Origin: an uncultured Caulobacter sp. | Lineage (GTDB): Bacteria; Pseudomonadota; Alphaproteobacteria; Caulobacterales; Caulobacteraceae | Length of the DNA: 64,000 bases | Direction of reading: 5' to 3' | NCBI RefSeq assembly: GCF_947036865.1 | Contig: NZ_CAMQSF010000008.1 | Span: 50,979-114,978 of the forward strand | Shown here: in pieces, positions 59,083 through 64,000 of the stretch | Position numbering within the stretch: the first letter of the stretch is position 1 | How the letters are laid out: every line of letters begins with the position of its first letter | Position numbers and translations under genes: made by a program | The notes under the pieces: model-generated | The model's database searches: none | The model's input: the letters and a program-made list of their open reading frames with translations, nothing else | What the model was told of the DNA's origin: nothing

Positions 59083-59919
59083 ATGTCGCTGAGCGTCAAC
59101 ACCAACCAGCCCGCGCTGATCGCGCTGCAGAATCTCAACAAGACCAACGACGACATGCAGTCGGTCCAGACCCACATCAATACGGGTCAGTCGATCTCGA
59201 CCGCCAAGGACAACGCCGCCGTCTGGTCGATCGCCCAACAACAGCGCGCCGACATGAGCGCGCTGGGCGCGGTCAAGATGAGCCTGGACCGAGCGACCTC
59301 GATCTCGGACGTGGCTCTGGCGGCCGGCGAGTCGGTGTCCGATCTCTTGAAGACGATGCGCGAGAAGGTGGTCGCCGCCAAGGACACCTCGCTGACCACG
59401 AGCTCGCGACAGTCGCTGAACGCCGACTTCCAGGGTCTGCTCAAGAACCTGCAACAGGTCGTCTCCAGCGCCGTGTTCGACGGGGCCAATCTGCTGGACG
59501 GCAGCCAGGCGGCGGACATGACGTTCCTGGCCGACGCCGACGCGGCCCAAGCGATCACCCTGACCCTGCAGAACCTCTCTCTGGGCGGCACGATCAACAC
59601 CCTGACCGCCACCGACGACATCCTGACGCCGACCAACGCCGCCGCGGTGTTGACGCGCCTGGACGCGACCATGACCTCGGTCAACCAGGCGGTCGGCAAC
59701 ATCGGCACGCAGTCCAAGCAGATCGAGGCCCACAACAGCTTCGTCTCCAAGCTCAACGACGTGCTCGAGACCGGGGTCGGCAATCTGGTGGACGCGGATC
59801 TGGCCAAGGAGAGCGCCCGCCTGCAGGCCTTGCAGGTCAAGCAGCAGCTGGGCGCCCAGGCGCTGTCGATCGCCAACGGCGCGCCGCAGATCATCCTGTC
59901 CCTGTTCAAGGGCGCCTAG
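59083..59919 (+). CDS. fljJ: Flagellin (assigned FljJ)
   Basis: 278 aa, the most divergent of the three flagellins here. N-terminus [40 protein letters not shown]; central GESVSDLLKTMREKVVAAKD; C-terminus [39 protein letters not shown]. In C. crescentus FljJ (the 29-kDa class) sits next to the hook as a minor, structurally important subunit. CGGAGG precedes the ATG. Unlike fljL and fljK it has no visible sigma-54 promoter, suggesting different timing. Confidence 0.9.
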   Translation: MSLSVNTNQPALIALQNLNKTNDDMQSVQTHINTGQSISTAKDNAAVWSIAQQQRADMSALGAVKMSLDRATSISDVALAAGESVSDLLKTMREKVVAAKDTSLTTSSRQSLNADFQGLLKNLQQVVSSAVFDGANLLDGSQAADMTFLADADAAQAITLTLQNLSLGGTINTLTATDDILTPTNAAAVLTRLDATMTSVNQAVGNIGTQSKQIEAHNSFVSKLNDVLETGVGNLVDADLAKESARLQALQVKQQLGAQALSIANGAPQIILSLFKGA

Positions 59920-59945
59920 ACCCGCCACGGGGGGCGGAGGTCTAG
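59916..59945. terminator. Hairpin overlapping the fljJ stop codon
   Basis: CTAGACC (59916-59922) pairs with GGTCTAG (59939-59945), with an inner GCC/GGC pairing. No T-tract. It may terminate or protect the fljJ transcript. Confidence 0.4.
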
Positions 59946-60004
59946 GTCCTGTCGCATCCCGGGGCTAAACTCGCGCCAGGCGGACCTGGGGATTCGGCGG
60001 CGGC

Positions 60005-60559
60005 ATGATCGAGTTGCGCGACTTGCGAGACGAGGACGAGGCGGTCCTCTTCCAGTGGCGGTCCGAGCCCGAGGTCGACCGCTGGATGTCCGACGCCGAT
60101 CTGCCCAGCCACGAGGCGCATGCCGCGTGGTTCGCCGCGCTCCGCGCCGATCCGGATCTGCGAGGCTGGATGATCACCCGCGGCGGCGCGCCCATGGGCC
60201 TTCTGACCCTGACGGGGCTCTCCAGCCATCATCGTCGCGCCAGCTGGAACTGGTTCCTCGGTTCGGCCGAGGCGCGGGGCAGGGGCGTCGGCCGCGCCGC
60301 CCAGGTGCTGGGCCTGGATCGAGCGTTCGGCGAACTGGGGCTGCACAAGGTGTTCGCCGAGGTGATGGCCGACAACGACGCGGCGCTGAAGGCGCAGTCG
60401 TCCGCGGGCTTCCGGCGCGAGGGCTATCTGCGCGGCCATGTCCTGAAGGACGGCCAACCCCGCGACGTGGTGCTGCTGGGCATCCTGGCGTCCGAATGGG
60501 CGCAGCTGCGCGAGGCGGCCCGCCGCGCCTTGTCGGACGCCCACCTGATCGCCGCCTGA
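60005..60559 (+). CDS. GNAT acetyltransferase, second PseH/FlmH-like paralogue
   Basis: 184 aa. Same family as flmH in this window: ELRDLRDEDEAVLFQWRSEP, EAHAAWFAALRADPDLRGWM, NWFLGSAEARGRGVGRAAQV (acetyl-CoA loop RGRGVG), FGELGLHKVFAEVMADNDAA, FRREGYLRGHVLKDGQPRDV. The position between fljJ and flaEY suggests a role in flagellin sugar acetylation, either redundant with FlmH or at a different step; this is inference. 46 bp separate it from flaEY on the same strand. Confidence 0.85.
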   Translation: MIELRDLRDEDEAVLFQWRSEPEVDRWMSDADLPSHEAHAAWFAALRADPDLRGWMITRGGAPMGLLTLTGLSSHHRRASWNWFLGSAEARGRGVGRAAQVLGLDRAFGELGLHKVFAEVMADNDAALKAQSSAGFRREGYLRGHVLKDGQPRDVVLLGILASEWAQLREAARRALSDAHLIAA

Positions 60560-60605
60560 CGCGACATCTTAACGAGTCGTCAGCGATCGTCTGGCATGGG
60601 TAGGC

Positions 60606-63500
60606 GTGGGTTTCCGCGCCCGCTCGGAACAGGTCGTGATCAGCTTCGATTCCAATCTGCTGCTCAACTTCTACCAGGCTCGGTCGAGCCTGGCGGGCGC
60701 CGGCGCGTCCGCGTCGAGCGGCGCGACGCCGGCGCGGGGCAAGGCGGTCGTTCCGAACGCGCCTTGGCTGGGCGGCGGGATCCCGCCCGCCAGCGAACTG
60801 GTCCGCGCGGCCGTCAACGGTCGCAAGTTCGTCGACGAAGCCGCCAACACCTCGAAGCTCAAGGGCGCCAGCCCGGACTACGCCAAGCTGTTCTCGACCT
60901 ATCAGGCGCTGAACACGATGTCGGCCCTGATCACCGAAGCCGGCAAGAAGGGCCAGACCGACGGCGAGATCGCCCGCCTGCAGACCGCCCTGACGCGCGG
61001 CCTCGGCGAAGTCAGCGGCTATGTCCAGAACCTCTCCCTGGATCAGCTGCGCCTGACGACCGGTTCGGTGATGACCACCGACAAGGCGACCGTCGGCGTT
61101 CCCAAGGCGACCTACAGCTACAAGACCGACACGCTCTATACCGGCCAGGTCGATGACGAGGTCCCACGCTTCAAGGGCGACGTGTCGTTCAGCGTGGCGG
61201 TCAAGAGTTTCGGCGTCACCTCGAACGTGACCATGAATCTCGCCGAGATGGGCTCGACGCCCCGGACGATGTCCAACGTCGTGACCTATATGAACGGCAA
61301 GCTGAAGGCCGCGGGGTTCAACACCTCGTTCTCGGTCCAGCGCACGCCCGGCGAACAACGCACCGTGCAGGTCGGCGGCAAGCCCGTGACCCTGCCGGCC
61401 ACCGGGGACGACTTCGCCCTGCGGATCAACGGCGACTCCGCCGAGCAGCTGACCTTTACCGCGCCGACCGCCGCGCCCGCCGTCTATGTGACGACCAAGG
61501 CCGGCGACCCTGATCCGGACAAGAAGCCCGAGACCAAGGACGCGGTCTACGAAAGCACGCTCACCAAATACAGCGCGGCGGGAACCGGCGGCGGCCCCGG
61601 CGCCGGCGCGCCCGGCGGCAAGGTCTTCACCGAGACGCTGCAGGGCACGATCAACACCGTCCGCAAGTCGCTGACCGGCGCGGACGGGTCGGTCTACATG
61701 CTGGCCGATGTCGATACCGCGGTCAGCGGCAAGACCGACATCAATGGTCAGGTCATCAAGGGCCAGAGCGACGTGGCTCTGCTCAAGTACGACAACGCCG
61801 GACACCTGCTCTACGCCCGCACCCTGGGCGCGACCGACAGCGCCAGCGGCCTGTCGCTGGCCGTGGCCGACGACGGCGGCGTGGCGGTGGCCGGCTCGGT
61901 CAGCGGCCGCCTGCAAGGCGCGGTCAACGGGCCGATCAACAACAGCGACACGTCGACCACCACCGACAGCTTCGTCACGCGCTATGACGCCAAGGGCGAC
62001 GAGCAGTGGACCGTGCGGCGCGGCGGCCTGCAGGACGACGAGGCCACCGCCGTCGCCTTCGGCTCGGACGGCGTTCTCTATGTCGGCGGGCGCAGCAAGT
62101 CGGATCTGCCGGGCGCGGTCGGGACGGATCCGACGGGCGGCTGGGATGCCTATCTGACCGCCTTCGCGACCGGCGCCGACGGCCAGCCGAAGTCCCTGTT
62201 CACCCAGAGGTTCGGCACCAGCGAGAACGACAGCGTCGCGGGCATCGTCGTCAACGGCGCGCAAGTCATCGTCGGCTCCAAGGAGAACGGCGAGGCCATG
62301 CTGCGCGCCTTCAACGTCACGCCCAACGTCGTGACCGAGAACGTGACCCAGAAGGACCAGTACGGCGCCTATCAGACGGTGCCCGTCACCTACACCAAGA
62401 CCGCCACCGTCAGTCAGGCCGCGACCCGCGACCTGGGTTCGCTGAAGGGGGGAGACCTGGCGGGACTGAAGATCGATGGCGGCCAGCTCTATGTGGCCGG
62501 GTCCACCGCCAACAATCTGATGTCGATCAACGGCGCGACGACGGCTCCTTCGGGCGGTATGGACGCCTTCGTGGGACGCGTGTCGCTGGACCTGACCAAC
62601 AATGGCCAGGACGCCCTGACCTATTACGGCGGCACGGGCGACGACACCGTCACGGGCTTCGACGTCGCCGACGGCAAGGCGTGGCTGGTCGGCGCGGCCG
62701 GCAAGAACCTCGACGGCGAGGCGACGGTCGGGACCAAGGACGGCTATGTCGCCCAGCTCAATGTCGCGACCGGCGCCGTCGACTGGAGCCAGCGCCTGAC
62801 GGGCAAGGACGGCTACGCCACGCCGACCTCGGTGGCGGTCGACAAGTCCGGCGCCAGCAGCCTGGACGTGCTGGGCCTGCCCTCCGGCGTGATGGACTTC
62901 ACCCAGTCGGACCGCATCGTCTCGGCGACATCGGCGCGCGCCGGCGACACCTTCCAGATCCGCACGCGCGAGCGCGGCAGCCTGACGACCATCACCATCG
63001 ACGCCAAGGACACGCTCGAAACCCTGGCCGACAAGGTCAAGAAGGCCTCGGGCTACCGCGCGAAGGTCGAGATCGGGACCAGCGGCAACAGCCGGGTTCT
63101 GAAGATCAGCCCCGCCTCGAACACCTCGACCCTCGAGATCGTGGCGGGCAAGGGCGGGACGGACGTGTTGAAATCCTTGGGTCTGGCCGGCGGCGTCGTT
63201 CGCGCCACGAAGCTGGACGGGGGCAAGACCGTCTCGGCCGACGGCAGCGGGCCGGTCTATGGTCTGCAACTGCCGCCGGAACTGGACCTCTCCACCGAGG
63301 ACGGTCGCAAGGCCGCGACCTTGGTCGTGACGCGCGCCATGTCGCAGGTCCGCACCGCCTATCGCGAAGCCGCCGATACGGCGCTGGGCGTGAAGACCGA
63401 CAGCGGATCCGGGGCGGGCAAGAGCGGCGGCGCGGTGCCGAAGTATCTCACCGACCAGATCGCCAACTACCAGGCCGCGCTGAGCCGCCTGGGCGGCTAG
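60606..63500 (+). CDS. flaEY: Flagellar protein FlaEY
   Basis: 964 aa, the Caulobacter-specific FlaEY protein implicated in flagellin filament formation. The GTG at 60606 is the reported start here; the GTG at 60636 (VISFDSNLLLNFYQARSSLA) is a good alternative. The N-terminal helical segment (to about 150) is followed by a linker. A central region, about 350-760, holds repeated SBBP-type beta-propeller units (VALLKYDNAGHLLYARTLGA, DSFVTRYDAKGDEQWTVRRG, GWDAYLTAFATGADGQPKSL, GMDAFVGRVSLDLTNNGQDA). Then comes a module, about 777-880, resembling the flagellin/FliD IN motif (SLTTITIDAKDTLETLADKV ... LKSLGLAGGV). No signal peptide, so flagellar export is plausible. Confidence 0.88.
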   Translation: MGFRARSEQVVISFDSNLLLNFYQARSSLAGAGASASSGATPARGKAVVPNAPWLGGGIPPASELVRAAVNGRKFVDEAANTSKLKGASPDYAKLFSTYQALNTMSALITEAGKKGQTDGEIARLQTALTRGLGEVSGYVQNLSLDQLRLTTGSVMTTDKATVGVPKATYSYKTDTLYTGQVDDEVPRFKGDVSFSVAVKSFGVTSNVTMNLAEMGSTPRTMSNVVTYMNGKLKAAGFNTSFSVQRTPGEQRTVQVGGKPVTLPATGDDFALRINGDSAEQLTFTAPTAAPAVYVTTKAGDPDPDKKPETKDAVYESTLTKYSAAGTGGGPGAGAPGGKVFTETLQGTINTVRKSLTGADGSVYMLADVDTAVSGKTDINGQVIKGQSDVALLKYDNAGHLLYARTLGATDSASGLSLAVADDGGVAVAGSVSGRLQGAVNGPINNSDTSTTTDSFVTRYDAKGDEQWTVRRGGLQDDEATAVAFGSDGVLYVGGRSKSDLPGAVGTDPTGGWDAYLTAFATGADGQPKSLFTQRFGTSENDSVAGIVVNGAQVIVGSKENGEAMLRAFNVTPNVVTENVTQKDQYGAYQTVPVTYTKTATVSQAATRDLGSLKGGDLAGLKIDGGQLYVAGSTANNLMSINGATTAPSGGMDAFVGRVSLDLTNNGQDALTYYGGTGDDTVTGFDVADGKAWLVGAAGKNLDGEATVGTKDGYVAQLNVATGAVDWSQRLTGKDGYATPTSVAVDKSGASSLDVLGLPSGVMDFTQSDRIVSATSARAGDTFQIRTRERGSLTTITIDAKDTLETLADKVKKASGYRAKVEIGTSGNSRVLKISPASNTSTLEIVAGKGGTDVLKSLGLAGGVVRATKLDGGKTVSADGSGPVYGLQLPPELDLSTEDGRKAATLVVTRAMSQVRTAYREAADTALGVKTDSGSGAGKSGGAVPKYLTDQIANYQAALSRLGG

Positions 63501-63586
63501 GTCGATCGGCTGGGAATGGGGCGCGCCCGCGCGTTTCCCCGCCCGTCGCGCTTGAAAGCGTCATCTCCGCGTCGTAGCCAGGGACC

Positions 63587-64000
63587 ATGGACGTTCTGAA
63601 AGATCGACGGATCATCTTCGGCGGCGGCGCGGCGCTCGCGCTGTTGGCCGGTCTCGGCATCGCCGTGGCGCTGATGTCGGGCCACGACAAGAAGCCCGCC
63701 GAGGAGCCGCCCGCCTCGCGCGCCGGTCTGATCGTCGAGACCGGGCGCGACGACGACGCCAAGCTCGACCCCGCGCGGCCGCTCCGCTGCTTCGTCGGCG
63801 GCAGTTTCGTGGGCGAGATCACCCTGGCCGAATGCGCCAAGAAGAACGGGGTGGCCACCGGCGCCCTCGACGTGGGCGTCGACGAGACGGGCGCCCTGGC
63901 GGCCGCCGACCAGGCCGGCACGGTCCTGACCCCGCTGCCGCCGACCCCGACCGTTTCCGCCCCCGCCGCGCCGCCCGCGACCGCCGCGGCGACGCCGTCG
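63587..64000 (+). CDS. Membrane-anchored hypothetical protein (3' end outside window)
   Basis: 138 codons visible, no stop before the window edge. One N-terminal membrane helix (IIFGGGAALALLAGLGIAVALM) after a short basic cytoplasmic tail, then a periplasmic domain with two cysteines (RPLRCFVGGSFVGEITLAEC). A long Pro/Ala/Thr linker follows (TVLTPLPPTPTVSAPAAPPA). I do not recognise the family. AGGGACC precedes the ATG at 63587. It follows flaEY on the same strand with 86 bp between. Confidence 0.8.
   Translation, partial: MDVLKDRRIIFGGGAALALLAGLGIAVALMSGHDKKPAEEPPASRAGLIVETGRDDDAKLDPARPLRCFVGGSFVGEITLAECAKKNGVATGALDVGVDETGALAAADQAGTVLTPLPPTPTVSAPAAPPATAAATPS

Noticed and set aside
60174..63269. 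1031-residue minus-strand open frame opposite flaEY
   Set aside because: Composition is that of a reverse-strand shadow in GC-rich DNA, no family motif is seen, and flaEY on the plus strand is convincing.
1..64000. CRISPR arrays, tRNA or rRNA genes, insertion sequences, prophage
   Set aside because: No regularly spaced repeats, cloverleaf-like sequences with CCA ends, transposase motifs or phage genes were found on reading through the window; short RNA genes could still be missed without a covariance search.

Overview
This is GC-rich, densely packed chromosomal DNA that looks like Caulobacter or a very close relative. The strongest evidence is the right-hand 11 kb. It carries the Caulobacter flagellin locus in recognisable order: the TPR-glycosyltransferase FlmG/FlbA, the regulators FlbT and FlaF, three flagellins (assigned fljL, fljK, fljJ), FlaG, and the genus-typical large protein FlaEY. 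Two of the flagellins have textbook sigma-54 promoters and there is a CtrA-like box. No rRNA, tRNA, IS element, prophage or CRISPR array was found. Assignments rest on reading motifs by eye; no database search was run.

Layout. 1-1947: start of a cytochrome bo3 ubiquinol oxidase operon (cyoA, then cyoB running off the left edge). 2137-4170: DUF3597 protein, a PrmC-like methyltransferase and a DUF4142 lipoprotein. 4190-14947: a C4-dicarboxylate module (dctD and dctB, divergent from dctA), followed by a TonB-dependent receptor, a secreted alpha/beta hydrolase, a LamG-like protein and an M24 peptidase homologue. 14944-21496: redox enzymes (two FAD oxidoreductases, an Old Yellow Enzyme, a MerA-like disulfide reductase). 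21603-25860: a sulfur amino-acid group (metC, sseA, cysK) with an orphan amino-acid-binding lipoprotein. 26036-32622: Cfa-like synthase, photolyase, hldD, and an HMG-CoA-synthase/DUF35 fusion with its thiolase partner. 32654-41730: hydrolase-like DUF3089 protein, DUF6285/phosphotransferase pair, DUF808, methyltransferase, recG, a small GIY-YIG-like protein, and a polar amino-acid ABC importer. 41890-46455: Ste24-like protease, a KAS III-like enzyme, an outer-membrane barrel and a sterol desaturase.

46480-47910 is visibly more AT-rich and differs in codon use. It holds a frameshifted, glycine-linked zinc-metallopeptidase gene and a secreted protein of unknown function. This is the most likely acquired segment and the best candidate for an undescribed small system. 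48041-52815 holds a NadQ-like regulator, an HD phosphohydrolase, a stress protein and a MoxR ATPase without its usual partner.

How the parts work together. FlmH and FlmG (minus strand) would complete and attach a nonulosonic-acid sugar to flagellins. FlbT and FlaF (plus strand) tie flagellin translation to assembly. FljL, FljK and FljJ form filament, and FlaG and FlaEY are accessory proteins. A second FlmH-like acetyltransferase sits between fljJ and flaEY. On the left, DctB/DctD would sense dicarboxylates and control dctA; a perfect TGTGCG-N6-CGCACA palindrome in the divergent promoter region is a likely operator.
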